This document shows positions 45,389 through 54,246 of a DNA stretch of 64,000 bases, piece by piece. Made by a program: the position numbers and the translations under genes. The stretch's first letter is position 1, and each line of letters starts with the position of its first letter. The notes below the pieces were generated by a model. It saw only the letters and a list, made by a program, of their open reading frames with translations. It did not search any database and was not told where the DNA came from. The DNA comes from Algoriphagus litoralis (GTDB lineage: Bacteria; Bacteroidota; Bacteroidia; Cytophagales; Cyclobacteriaceae), in the NCBI RefSeq assembly GCF_003259255.1, contig NZ_QGOL01000012.1, positions 159,177 through 223,176 of the forward strand, given 5' to 3'.

Positions 45389-45883
45389 TCAAAGGTTTAG
45401 CTCCATCACCACATCATCCATCACGTAGCCGTTTCCGATGTCGATGACTTCTTTGTAAATCTCCTGAAAGCCCATTCTCAGGTAAAAATCAATGGCCTTC
45501 TGATTGTACTTGTTGACGTTGAGCAGGAGACTATTTTGGTCGGCTTTTTTAGTTTGGTCGGCTACTTCAAGGATCAAGGCTTTGCCCACGCCTTTTCCTT
45601 GAGCTGAGGGCAAGAGGTAGATTTTATGCAGCTTGGCTTTTGATTCTTGAGAATAATTCAATTCAAATCCCGCAAAACCAAGTTCTTCCCCATTTTCCTC
45701 AGCAAGCAAAAAGGTATGTCCTTTTTCCAGCTGAGATTCCAGCATGTCGAGCGAATACATCCAATTCAGCATATAGTCAATCTGCTCCGGACTCAGAATA
45801 TTGGCGAAAGTCGATGGCCAAGTGCGGTGAGCGATGGACTGGACTTTGGGGAGTTCTTCTTTGGCTAGCTGTCTGATTTTCAT
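45389..45883 (-). CDS. GNAT family N-acetyltransferase
   Basis: 164-residue single-domain acetyltransferase. The acetyl-CoA-binding motif A is LPSAQGKGVGKALI near residues 92-105, followed by LLLNVNKYNQKAIDFYLRMG, with the usual C-terminal strand. Acceptor unknown. It is monocistronic, convergent with the sulfatase gene. Confidence 0.88.
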   Translation of the reverse strand: MKIRQLAKEELPKVQSIAHRTWPSTFANILSPEQIDYMLNWMYSLDMLESQLEKGHTFLLAEENGEELGFAGFELNYSQESKAKLHKIYLLPSAQGKGVGKALILEVADQTKKADQNSLLLNVNKYNQKAIDFYLRMGFQEIYKEVIDIGNGYVMDDVVMELNL

Positions 45884-46026
45884 TTACGATTTTTGATTTA
45901 CGAGGTGTTGTGCAGAGTTGAGGTCAAATTTCGCATCAAAACCTAAAAGGCCTAAAAACTTTACCACCTTCCAACCTTACCACTTTTCAACCCAATTTTC
46001 TAAGCTTTCAATATTTCAATCAAGAA

Positions 46027-48030
46027 TTAGAATTCGACAAGTTCCTTCAATTTGGTCTTGAATCGATCAACCGGCAAAAACTGCTTTTCCAAGTTGGGAG
46101 CAAAAGGCACCGGAGTATCCAAGCTTCCTTCCCGCATCACAGGAGCATCGAGGTCTTTGAAGCAATGCTCCGAAATCCAGGCGCAGATTTCTGAGCCGAT
46201 TCCTCCCGTCAGGGTGTCTTCGTGGAGGCAAATCACCTTTCCGGTCTTTTTCACCGTGGTAACCACAGCTTCCTGATCCCATGGCAAGAGGGTTCTCAAG
46301 TCCAAAATGTCTGCGGAAATCCCGAGTTCCTCGACGGCCTTGATTGCCCAATGTACGCCCATTCCATAGGTGATGACGGAGACTTGGGTTCCTTCTCGTG
46401 CCAAAGCAGCTTTTCCGACTTCCACGGTATAATAACTATCAGTCACAGGTCCTGAGATGGAGCGGTAGAGCAATTTGTGCTCGAAATAGAGGTAGGGGTT
46501 GGGGTCCTCCAAAGCCGCGTTGAGGAGTCCTTTGGCATCGTGAGGATTGGAAGGATAGACGATTTTCAGGCCAGGAGTGTGGAAAAACCAGGCCTCATTG
46601 GACTGGGAGTGGAAGGGTCCTGCGGCTGTTCCTGCTCCAGTTGGCATTCGGATGACGACATCGGCTTGCTGTCCCCAGCGGTAGTGGATTTTAGCCAAGT
46701 TGTTCACGATTTGATTGAAACCCACGCTCACAAAGTCCGCAAACTGCATCTCTACCATGGCCTTGTAGCCTTTGATCGAGAGACCGAGTCCGGCACCGAT
46801 AATGGCGCTTTCGCAAAGTGGGGTATTGCGGACCCGTTCGCCTCCGAATTGGGCTTTGAAGCCATCTGTAATTTTGAATACCCCACCATACTCTCCGATG
46901 TCCTGACCCATGAGGATCAGGTTGGGGTATTTTTCCATCGATTGACGCAGTCCGTCGCTGATGGCATCGATGAAGCGCTTTTCGGTACTTGGTCCCTCCG
47001 GAGCGATGACTACTTGGGAAAAAGGCGCATAGACATCTGCGAGTTCTTCTTCTAGATTAGGTGTGATAGCTTCTTCTGCAAAAGCGATTTCTAACCCCTC
47101 GTTGATTGCTGCTTTGACTTTTTGGTTGATTGCTTCTTTGGTTGATGGATCTAGCACACCAAGCGATTCCAAATAGGCTTCGTAATTGTCCACCGGATCA
47201 AGTTGAGCCCATTCTTCCATCAGATGCTTGGGCACATACTTCGTACCGGAAGCTTCTTCATGTCCCCGCATACGGAAAGTGATGGCTTCGACTAAAATTG
47301 GTCTTGGGTTTTCACGGATGTCTTCGGCCAGTCTAAGAATAGTATCGTAGACGTCCAAGACATTGTTTCCCTGCATCCGGACTGCTTCCATACCGTAGCC
47401 AGGGCCTTTTTCGGTGAAATACTTAAAGGCAAACTGTTCCTCACTTGGGGTCGAAAGCCCATACCCATTGTGCTCCACCACAAAAATCACCGGCAATTTC
47501 CAAACCGCCGCCACATTTAATCCTTCGTGAAAATCACCCTCCGAACTTGCCCCGTCACCGGAGAAAACAAGGGTCACTTTCTTTTCCTCAGAAAGCTTGT
47601 GGGCCAAGCCGATTCCATCTGCGATGGCTAATTGTGGCCCGAGGTGGGAGATCATTCCGACGATGTGGTGCTCGATGCTGCCAAAGTGAAAAGAACGGTC
47701 CCGACCTTTGGTGAAGCCTGATTTTTTTCCCTGAAACTGTGCAAACAACCGCTCCAAAGGCATGTCCCGACCTGTGAAAATCCCCAAGTTGCGGTGCATG
47801 GGCAGGATAAATTCATCCGCCGCCAAGGCATTTACTGCGCCAATCGAGATGGCTTCCTGACCCCATCCACTAAACCACTTGCTGATTCGACCCTGCCGTA
47901 GGAGGATTAGCATTTTCTCCTCGATTCGACGGGGCATGATCAGCGATTCGTAGAGTTTGAGGAGGGTTTGGTCGGAAAGATTTTTCCTGTCAAAAGTCAA
48001 GATTTGGGCATTTGGGGCAGTGAATTCCAT
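46027..48030 (-). CDS. Fused alpha/beta E1 component of a 2-oxoacid dehydrogenase
   Basis: 667-residue ThDP-dependent enzyme combining E1 alpha (residues about 20-330) and E1 beta (about 345-667). The alpha half has the ThDP motif GDGASSEGDFHEGLNVA ending in VVEHN, and FRMRGHEEAS. The beta half has MGQDIGEYGGVFKITDGF, ESAIIGAGLGLSIKGYKAMV and the C-terminal LPWDQEAVVTTVKKTGK. The fusion is common in Bacteroidota; the substrate is likely pyruvate or branched-chain oxoacids, which I cannot separate from sequence. E2 and E3 genes are not nearby. It is monocistronic. Confidence 0.9.
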   Translation of the reverse strand: MEFTAPNAQILTFDRKNLSDQTLLKLYESLIMPRRIEEKMLILLRQGRISKWFSGWGQEAISIGAVNALAADEFILPMHRNLGIFTGRDMPLERLFAQFQGKKSGFTKGRDRSFHFGSIEHHIVGMISHLGPQLAIADGIGLAHKLSEEKKVTLVFSGDGASSEGDFHEGLNVAAVWKLPVIFVVEHNGYGLSTPSEEQFAFKYFTEKGPGYGMEAVRMQGNNVLDVYDTILRLAEDIRENPRPILVEAITFRMRGHEEASGTKYVPKHLMEEWAQLDPVDNYEAYLESLGVLDPSTKEAINQKVKAAINEGLEIAFAEEAITPNLEEELADVYAPFSQVVIAPEGPSTEKRFIDAISDGLRQSMEKYPNLILMGQDIGEYGGVFKITDGFKAQFGGERVRNTPLCESAIIGAGLGLSIKGYKAMVEMQFADFVSVGFNQIVNNLAKIHYRWGQQADVVIRMPTGAGTAAGPFHSQSNEAWFFHTPGLKIVYPSNPHDAKGLLNAALEDPNPYLYFEHKLLYRSISGPVTDSYYTVEVGKAALAREGTQVSVITYGMGVHWAIKAVEELGISADILDLRTLLPWDQEAVVTTVKKTGKVICLHEDTLTGGIGSEICAWISEHCFKDLDAPVMREGSLDTPVPFAPNLEKQFLPVDRFKTKLKELVEF

Positions 48031-48569
48031 ACGATTCGATTTGGGAAACTAAGGTACTCTATACCCTGAAATCGGCAAAAGATTTTTGGATTGACAGGAG
48101 GTCAGAGGTTCCCACAGATAGACACAGAAAAAGTCACAGATTTACACTGATTTAAATTTTGGTGTTTGGGTAGTTAAAATCCGACGTCCGAAATCTAAAA
48201 AATCCGAGGCTTCGACTTCCCTCAGCCTGACAAATGTCCTCCCTTGCACGGTGCCCCGACTTTCGTCGAGGCAAAAAATAAATGCAAGGAGTTAAAAAGT
48301 ATTTGCTGTACGCTGCGAAATTAGACAAACCATTTCCCCGAGTGCGATACCTCACGTTAAGGTTATTTTATCAAAGTGTTAAGTGGAGGCGATTTGAAAA
48401 TTCTCAAATTGAAAGATTGGAAAATTCCGAGAAGACAAACGCTTATTTTCAGAAGAACGGGTTGTAGATCAGGCATTTTTCCAATTTTGTAATATTCCAA
48501 TTTTTCAATCCCTAATTCGTTTCGCGGTTTTTTTGCCTACCTTTGCCCTCCCAAATCGAAGCGAAATCT
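48031..48569. other. 539-base gap between the E1 fusion and rimO
   Basis: No gene is supported. CACAGA-type repeat units lie at about 48112-48150. Around 48400-48520 there is low-complexity text of the TTGAAAATTCTCAAATTG kind that recurs between genes in these genomes. A 61-codon plus-strand frame from 48282 consists partly of this repeat and is rejected. Promoters for both flanking divergent genes should lie here; I see no clear TAnnTTTG box. Confidence 0.55.
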
Positions 48570-49883
48570 GTGAAAGCGAGAACATTAAAGAAAGACAAAG
48601 TCAATATCATCACCATGGGTTGCTCCAAAAACCTGGTCGATTCCGAAGTCCTGCTGACCCAACTCAGAGGTAACGGCATCAATGCCAGTCATGAGTCCAA
48701 CTCCGATGACAACAATATCATCATCATCAATACTTGTGGATTCATCGACAATGCCAAGCAGGAATCGATCGATACCATCCTCCAATATGTGGATGCTAAG
48801 GAGCAGGGTTTGGTGGATAAGGTGTACGTGACGGGCTGTCTTTCACAGCGCTACAAAGACGATTTGGAAAAAGAAATCCCACAGGTCGATGCATTTTTTG
48901 GAACCCGGGACTTGCCTGCTATTTTGAAGAAATTCAAAGCTGACTACAAGCATGAGTTGGTTGGAGAGCGTCTGTTGACTCACTCAGCACACTACGCCTA
49001 CATGAAGATTTCCGAGGGTTGTGATCGACCTTGTTCCTTCTGTGCGATTCCGCTGATGCGGGGTGGGCATATCTCCCGACCGATTGAAGAATTGGTGAAG
49101 GAAGCCCAGCACAAAGCGGCAAATGGAACCAAAGAATTGCTACTAATCGCTCAGGATTCTACCTATTACGGTCTAGATATTTACAAAAAAAGAAACTTGG
49201 CCGAGCTCCTTCGCAACCTATCCGATGTGGAGGGAATCGACTGGATTCGTCTCCACTATGCCTACCCGACGGGTTTCCCGATGGATGTGATCGAGGTAAT
49301 GAAAGAGCGTCCGAATATCTGTAAGTACTTGGACATTCCTTTGCAGCATGGTTCGACTGATGTCCTGAAGGCGATGCGCCGGGGCACAACTCGCGAAAAG
49401 CAGGAAGAACTTATCCACAGCATACGCGAGATGATCCCTGAGATTGCGATCCGGACAACCTTGATCGCTGGGCATCCGGGAGAGGGAGAAAAGGAATTCC
49501 AAGAGATGGTGGACTTTGTGGAGCGAATGAAGTTTGAGCGATTGGGTGTGTTTACTTATTCCCATGAGGAAAATACCCATGCATTTGGGATGGAGGACAA
49601 ACTTTCTCAGGAAGAAAAGCAGGACCGCGCCAATCACCTGATGGAAGTACAGGAGCAAATCAGCTACGACCTGAATCAGGAGAAAATTGGTAAAACCTAC
49701 AAAGTCCTGATCGATAAAAAAGAAGGAGGCCATTTCGTCGGCCGAACAGAATTTGACTCTGTAGAAGTGGACAATGAAGTGCTAATCGATGCTTCCAAGT
49801 TTTACTGCCGGGTGGGAGACTTTGTCCAGGCCAAGGTTTATGAAGCGACGGAGTTTGATTTGTATGCGACTGTTGAAAGTTAA
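48570..49883 (+). CDS. rimO: Ribosomal protein S12 methylthiotransferase
   Basis: Radical-SAM enzyme that methylthiolates an aspartate of ribosomal protein S12. About 437 residues. The N-terminal UPF0004 domain has NIITMGCSKNLVDSEVLL and INTCGFIDNAKQESID, the radical-SAM motif is EGCDRPCSFCAIPLMRGG with its CxxxCxxC cysteines, and a C-terminal TRAM domain follows (about residues 370-437). I chose the GTG at 48570 (KARTLKKDKVNI), which gives the N-terminus usual in the phylum; a TTG at 48543 is the alternative. It ends in a terminator. Confidence 0.93.
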   Translation: MKARTLKKDKVNIITMGCSKNLVDSEVLLTQLRGNGINASHESNSDDNNIIIINTCGFIDNAKQESIDTILQYVDAKEQGLVDKVYVTGCLSQRYKDDLEKEIPQVDAFFGTRDLPAILKKFKADYKHELVGERLLTHSAHYAYMKISEGCDRPCSFCAIPLMRGGHISRPIEELVKEAQHKAANGTKELLLIAQDSTYYGLDIYKKRNLAELLRNLSDVEGIDWIRLHYAYPTGFPMDVIEVMKERPNICKYLDIPLQHGSTDVLKAMRRGTTREKQEELIHSIREMIPEIAIRTTLIAGHPGEGEKEFQEMVDFVERMKFERLGVFTYSHEENTHAFGMEDKLSQEEKQDRANHLMEVQEQISYDLNQEKIGKTYKVLIDKKEGGHFVGRTEFDSVEVDNEVLIDASKFYCRVGDFVQAKVYEATEFDLYATVES

Positions 49884-49887
49884 TGAC

Positions 49888-49920
49888 ATGCTGCTTCTCC
49901 AGAGGCAGCATTTTTTTTTT
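49888..49920 (+). terminator. Terminator of rimO (repeat copy A)
   Basis: ATGCTGC (49888-49894) pairs with GCAGCAT (49905-49911), followed by ten T. The first 13 bases are identical to a second copy after the MORN gene, and both copies are followed by ATCCAGCTTCTGGA (here 49927-49940). Confidence 0.85.
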
Positions 49921-50081
49921 GATTGAATCCAGCTTCTGGATATGCAGGTAACTTGAGATTGAACCATAAATTATTTTTCTAACTAATCTAAAAATAATTA
50001 ATCTAAACATTTAGGATTTATCTTCCGTTTTGCATGGGAGAAAAACACAAGGATTTTTATCCAACTAAATCTCTTAAAACT

Positions 50082-51449
50082 ATGAAAACGTTCCTTGTCT
50101 TATTATTCGGACTGTTCTTGATTCAAGATCTTCCGGCAAGCGAAACCCAAGAGTACTTCTATTTTGGAAATACCAATCTGGTTGGAATAGGTCCAATTGA
50201 AGAAGGGAAGAAGTCCGGAACCTGGAAAATTTATAAGCGGGTAAATGAGCTCAATGCTCCTCAAGTAAGTTTGGATGCGGTAAGAGGTGTGGAGATAGCG
50301 GAGGAGTTTGATTTATCCGTTCCGGTTTTTCAGATTACGTTCAAAGACAATTTGCCTGACGGGTTGATGGAGGAGTTTTACCCAAATGGTCAAATCAAAA
50401 AATTGGTAAATTTTTCAAATGGCAAGCTTAACGGAGAGTTTTTTGAATTCAGCGAAGGTGGTGAAGTGCTGCTTTCTGGTCAATACCTAGATGATTTCAA
50501 AGAGGGGGATTGGAATTCCTATTACCGTGATGGGTCAAAAAAATCCGAATATTTCTACCTCAAAAATTTGCTTCAAGGCACTACTAAAAATTACTTCCCA
50601 AATGGAAATGTAGCCGAAACTATCCCATTTGAAGAGGGTAAACTTCAGGGCACCTATCAGTCTTTTTTTCCAAATGGTACCCTTCAAAAATCTGTAGAAT
50701 TCGCAAATGACCGAGAAAACGGAGCTTACGAGCGATTCTATGAGGATGGTCAGCCAGAAATCATTGGAACTTTTGTCAAAGGGGAGCTTTCTGGCAACTG
50801 GGAAAACTACGACAATCTGGGTACCCTGATCAGCAAAGGAGCGTACCTAGCGGGTGTCCGTGTGGGGGACTGGAAAGAGCAAATCCGAGAGGTACAGGGA
50901 TTTTACCGAGAGGGAGAATACAAGGATGGAAACAAAGAGGGAATTTGGAAGGTAGTCGATGAACAAGGGGTTGTATTTCAGGATGAGCAGTTTGTCGAAA
51001 ATCGATTGGTAGCAATCAGCGAGTTTAGAACTGTGGATGGCAGAGTGCTGGATGCAGGGAAACTGGTCAATGGCACAGGAAAAAGACTTGTCTATGACCG
51101 AGAAGGAAATTTGCTGGAAAATGGGCGCTACGCTAAAGGAGTCCGAACTGGCGTTTGGTTGACCTATTATCCAAAAAGTACAGCAGTAGCTAGCTCGGGA
51201 TCATATAATGCAGGTGAAAAGACAGGAACTTGGAGATACTTTGGTTTGAATGGAGAATCGCTTGGTGAGGAGATGTTTGATCAGAATAGTCCTTCAGTTT
51301 CCCGAGAAATAGATCCAATTCAAAAGCACCACTTAGCACGTCGCGACTTCAATAGAAATCTTGCCGCAGAGCCCACCAGTTCGAATGATATGCCATTTTT
51401 GGAGCGATTTCAGATGAGGACTTTTCAAAATTTGGAAACCAGGTACTGA
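50082..51449 (+). CDS. Secreted MORN-type repeat protein
   Basis: 455-residue exported protein with a signal peptide (MKTFLVLLFGLFLIQDLPAS). The mature part is built of repeated units of about 22-24 residues with the pattern Y-x-N-G-x-x-x-x-x-x-x-F-x-x-G-x-x-x-G-x-W/F, for example EEFYPNGQIKKLVNFSNGKL and TYQSFFPNGTLQKSVEFAN. This is the toxin-antitoxin YwqK/MORN-variant repeat. Such proteins are common in Bacteroidota, with no established function. I chose ATG 50082; a frame from 50034 adds 16 residues before the signal. It is flanked by two related terminators. Confidence 0.82.
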   Translation: MKTFLVLLFGLFLIQDLPASETQEYFYFGNTNLVGIGPIEEGKKSGTWKIYKRVNELNAPQVSLDAVRGVEIAEEFDLSVPVFQITFKDNLPDGLMEEFYPNGQIKKLVNFSNGKLNGEFFEFSEGGEVLLSGQYLDDFKEGDWNSYYRDGSKKSEYFYLKNLLQGTTKNYFPNGNVAETIPFEEGKLQGTYQSFFPNGTLQKSVEFANDRENGAYERFYEDGQPEIIGTFVKGELSGNWENYDNLGTLISKGAYLAGVRVGDWKEQIREVQGFYREGEYKDGNKEGIWKVVDEQGVVFQDEQFVENRLVAISEFRTVDGRVLDAGKLVNGTGKRLVYDREGNLLENGRYAKGVRTGVWLTYYPKSTAVASSGSYNAGEKTGTWRYFGLNGESLGEEMFDQNSPSVSREIDPIQKHHLARRDFNRNLAAEPTSSNDMPFLERFQMRTFQNLETRY

Positions 51450-51470
51450 AAGCGCTTTAGATAAATGGAA

Positions 51471-51501
51471 ATGCTGCTTCTCCGGATGCAGCATTTTTTT
51501 T
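51471..51501 (+). terminator. Terminator of the MORN gene (repeat copy B)
   Basis: ATGCTGC (51471-51477) pairs with GCAGCAT (51488-51494), followed by eight T. The arm ATGCTGCTTCTCC is identical to copy A after rimO, and ATCCAGCTTCTGGA recurs at 51540-51553. Confidence 0.82.
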
Positions 51502-51629
51502 GCGCAGCTTTTCTGAAAGCAACACACTAGATGAAAATCATCCAGCTTCTGGAGAAGCAGGACAACGCAAGCACTTACTTTTTGCCCTTTCCCACCAATC
51601 GACTACTTTAGCCGACTAAAATCACCCGA

Positions 51630-51713
51630 ATGAAATCGAGCACAACAAGAAAGTCAGACCTAGAGTTAAGTAAATCCTTGCGAGATTCCATGAGCAATTT
51701 GAAGAACAAATAA
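51630..51713 (+). CDS. Possible small protein upstream of the GNAT-like gene
   Basis: A 27-codon frame (starts MKSSTTRKSDLELSKSLRDS, ends LKNK) stops seven bases before the next gene. Its basic, helix-prone composition and close spacing are the only support. It may be a leader frame or chance. Confidence 0.2.
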   Translation: MKSSTTRKSDLELSKSLRDSMSNLKNK

Positions 51714-51720
51714 TAATCTC

Positions 51721-52884
51721 ATGAAGCTAATCGAAGTCACCACGCCTGCCCATCAGAAAGAGTTTATCGAAATGGCAGTGAGGCTTTATAAGAAGGAAAA
51801 AAACTGGATCCGACCAATCGATGCGGATATTGAGGGACTTTTTCATCCCGAGACCAATAAGCTTTTTCGAAATGGGGCCAAAGCCAAGCGATGGCTTCTT
51901 CAGGATGAAAAAGGATTGACCATCGGTCGGGTTGCAGCTTTTATCAATCCCAAAATGAAAGAAAAGCAACCAACTGGAGGAGTGGGATTCTTTGAGTGCA
52001 TAGACAATCAAGACGCAGCTTTTCTAATTCTTGATACTGCAAAAGCCTGGCTCCAAAGTGAAGGAATGGAAGCGATGGATGGCCCGATCAACTTCGGTGA
52101 ACGTGACAAATGGTGGGGCTTGTTGGTAGATGGTTTTTCTGAGCCGAACTACAATATGCCATGGAACTTTCCATACTACCAGAAGTTCTTCGAAAACTAT
52201 GGCTTCCAGCTATACTTCAAGCAATACACCTATATGCGACCCGTTCAGGATCTCGGTTTTGACGAGAAAATGATCCAACGCGCCAACACCATCATGGCGA
52301 ATCCGGAGTATTCTTTCCGGTACATCAAAGGGAAAGAACTTCAGGAAAAAGCGCCGGAGTACTTCATGACGGTGTATAACAAAGCCTGGGCCCGCCACAT
52401 GGGCAAGTCAATTGCTTTGAAAGAAGCCCAATTGATGTTTGGAAAAATGAAGCCAATCATCGACCCACGCTTGATCTATTTCGCTTTCTTCAAAGGTGAA
52501 CCTGTTGGATTTTTCATCCAAATCCCTGAAATCAACCAGATCTTCAAGCATGTCAACGGGAAGATGGATCTTATCGGTAAGGTCAAATTTCTATTTTACA
52601 AAACTTTCTTTCCGCCCAATAAAATGCTCGGGTTGGTCTTTGGCGTAGTGCCGGAGCATCAGGGTAAAGGAGTCGAGAGCGCCATGATCATCAGCTATGA
52701 CAAGATGAGTGGCAAAGCTTCTTTTCCATACAAAACCATCGAGATGAACTGGATCGGCGACTTCAATCCAAAAATGATGCGGGTCTGTGAGCAACTGTTG
52801 GCGACGATTTACAAGACACATCATACCTACCGCTACCTGTTTGATCGGGAAAAGCCGTTTGAGCGACACCCTATTTTCGATTGA
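51721..52884 (+). CDS. GNAT-like acyltransferase, uncharacterised
   Basis: 387-residue soluble protein. The N-terminal half has FIEMAVRLYKKEKNWIRPID and GRVAAFINPKM; the middle has GPINFGERDKWWGLLVDGF; the C-terminal half has LGLVFGVVPEHQGKGVESAM, which is the Q/R-x-x-G-x-G/A acetyl-CoA motif of GNAT enzymes. The layout is two GNAT-like folds in tandem. I recognise the family only as a conserved hypothetical with a GNAT domain; substrate unknown. It is monocistronic apart from a possible small upstream frame. Confidence 0.75.
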   Translation: MKLIEVTTPAHQKEFIEMAVRLYKKEKNWIRPIDADIEGLFHPETNKLFRNGAKAKRWLLQDEKGLTIGRVAAFINPKMKEKQPTGGVGFFECIDNQDAAFLILDTAKAWLQSEGMEAMDGPINFGERDKWWGLLVDGFSEPNYNMPWNFPYYQKFFENYGFQLYFKQYTYMRPVQDLGFDEKMIQRANTIMANPEYSFRYIKGKELQEKAPEYFMTVYNKAWARHMGKSIALKEAQLMFGKMKPIIDPRLIYFAFFKGEPVGFFIQIPEINQIFKHVNGKMDLIGKVKFLFYKTFFPPNKMLGLVFGVVPEHQGKGVESAMIISYDKMSGKASFPYKTIEMNWIGDFNPKMMRVCEQLLATIYKTHHTYRYLFDREKPFERHPIFD

Positions 52885-53060
52885 CGAGTTACGAAGGACG
52901 ATTTACGACACAAATTCGAACCTCAAACCTGATTCTCCCAATTGAGCTTGCCATGATTATTGTCGAATAGCGAACATCGAATTTCGAATAATGAAGTAAA
53001 GCCCAGCTTTCTGATTAATCTTCCAATTTTGAAATATTTCAATTTTACAATCCTTTATAA

Positions 53061-54056
53061 ATGAAAAAATACGACGTAACAGGCATCGGAAATGCACTGG
53101 TAGATATTGAGTTCAAGGTGAAAGACAAGTTTTTTTTGGTCAATCAAGTCGAAAAAGGCCTGATGACTCTGGTAGACGAAGCCCGTCAAAATTCGCTGAT
53201 GCAAGTCATCAATACCGAAGAGGCAAAAAAGCAAGCGGGAGGTTCTGCTGCCAACTCCGTGGTGGCGGTAAGCCAGTTTGGAGGGAAGTCCTACTATTGT
53301 TTTCGTGTAGCAGATGACGAGTTGGGACACTTTTACCTGAAGGATTTGCAGGATTCTGGGGTGGATTCGGCCTTGACCCAGTCAAATCTTCAGGAAGGCA
53401 TTACGGGCAAATGTCTCGTGATGGTAACTGAAGATTCTGAGCGGACGATGAATACTTTCCTAGGCATCACACAGAATTTTTCTGTCACTGACCTTAATGA
53501 ATCGGCGATTAAAGATTCCAAATACCTCTTCATCGAAGGATATTTGATCACTTCCGAAAACGGAAAAACTGCCATGAAGCATGCCAAGAAAGTAGCAGAA
53601 GAAAACGGCGTGAAAGTCGCTTTGACTTTTTCTGATCCTGCTATGGTGAAGTATTTTCGGGAGCCATTTGATGAAGTGATCGGAGCGAGTGTGGATTTGC
53701 TTTTTGCAAATGAAGAAGAAGCGATGCTTTTCACAGGTAAAGACAATCTCTCAGAGGCAAGGGAAGAACTGAAAAAAGTCGCCAAGCACTTTGTCATCAC
53801 GCAAGGGAAAAATGGAGCAATGATTTTTGATGGAGATACCTTCATCGATATCGAGCCCTATCCTACTACGGCTATTGATTCCAATGGAGCGGGAGACATG
53901 TTTGCCGGTGCATTTTTATATGGCATCACCAATGGGCATTCGTACGCCTCCAGTGGAAAGTTGGCCTCGATGGCCAGTTCCAAAATTGTGAGTCAATTTG
54001 GACCGAGACTGCAATGGCATGAAGCCAAAGCGATCTTGGCAAGATTGAATCCTTAA
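53061..54056 (+). CDS. PfkB-family sugar/nucleoside kinase (adenosine-kinase-like)
   Basis: 331-residue ribokinase-fold kinase. It starts YDVTGIGNALVDIEFKV, has the substrate-binding GGSAANSVVAVSQFGG, and ends with the PfkB signature DSNGAGDMFAGAFLYGI, where the aspartate after GAG is the catalytic base. The sequence is closest to the adenosine-kinase-like subgroup, but ribose or another nucleoside cannot be excluded. It is monocistronic, with a strong terminator after it. Confidence 0.88.
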   Translation: MKKYDVTGIGNALVDIEFKVKDKFFLVNQVEKGLMTLVDEARQNSLMQVINTEEAKKQAGGSAANSVVAVSQFGGKSYYCFRVADDELGHFYLKDLQDSGVDSALTQSNLQEGITGKCLVMVTEDSERTMNTFLGITQNFSVTDLNESAIKDSKYLFIEGYLITSENGKTAMKHAKKVAEENGVKVALTFSDPAMVKYFREPFDEVIGASVDLLFANEEEAMLFTGKDNLSEAREELKKVAKHFVITQGKNGAMIFDGDTFIDIEPYPTTAIDSNGAGDMFAGAFLYGITNGHSYASSGKLASMASSKIVSQFGPRLQWHEAKAILARLNP

Positions 54057-54064
54057 GGAAAATT

Positions 54065-54108
54065 AACGAAGCGGGGAAATTTTATTTCCCCGCTTCGTTT
54101 ATCTTCTT
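54065..54108 (+). terminator. Terminator after the PfkB kinase gene
   Basis: A perfect 15-bp stem, AACGAAGCGGGGAAA (54065-54079) with 54085-54099, has a 5-base loop and a T-rich 3' side. Confidence 0.9.
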
Positions 54109-54246
54109 TTTCCTGCAATGGTGGATTATCTAACCTTTACCATACTAATTGCAGTTTACTTTGATGTAAGGCAAATTTCTTATTTGAACAAAACATTCTA
54201 AATTCCGACCAAGTTCTTAATTGAATACTAACCCAATCTTTTTACC

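Noticed and set aside
46477..47055. 192-codon plus-strand frame inside the E1 fusion gene
   Set aside because: Antisense shadow of conserved ThDP-enzyme sequence.
48282..48467. 61-codon plus-strand frame before rimO
   Set aside because: Half of it is low-complexity AAATTG/GAAAATT repeat text found between genes; no family features and poor spacing.
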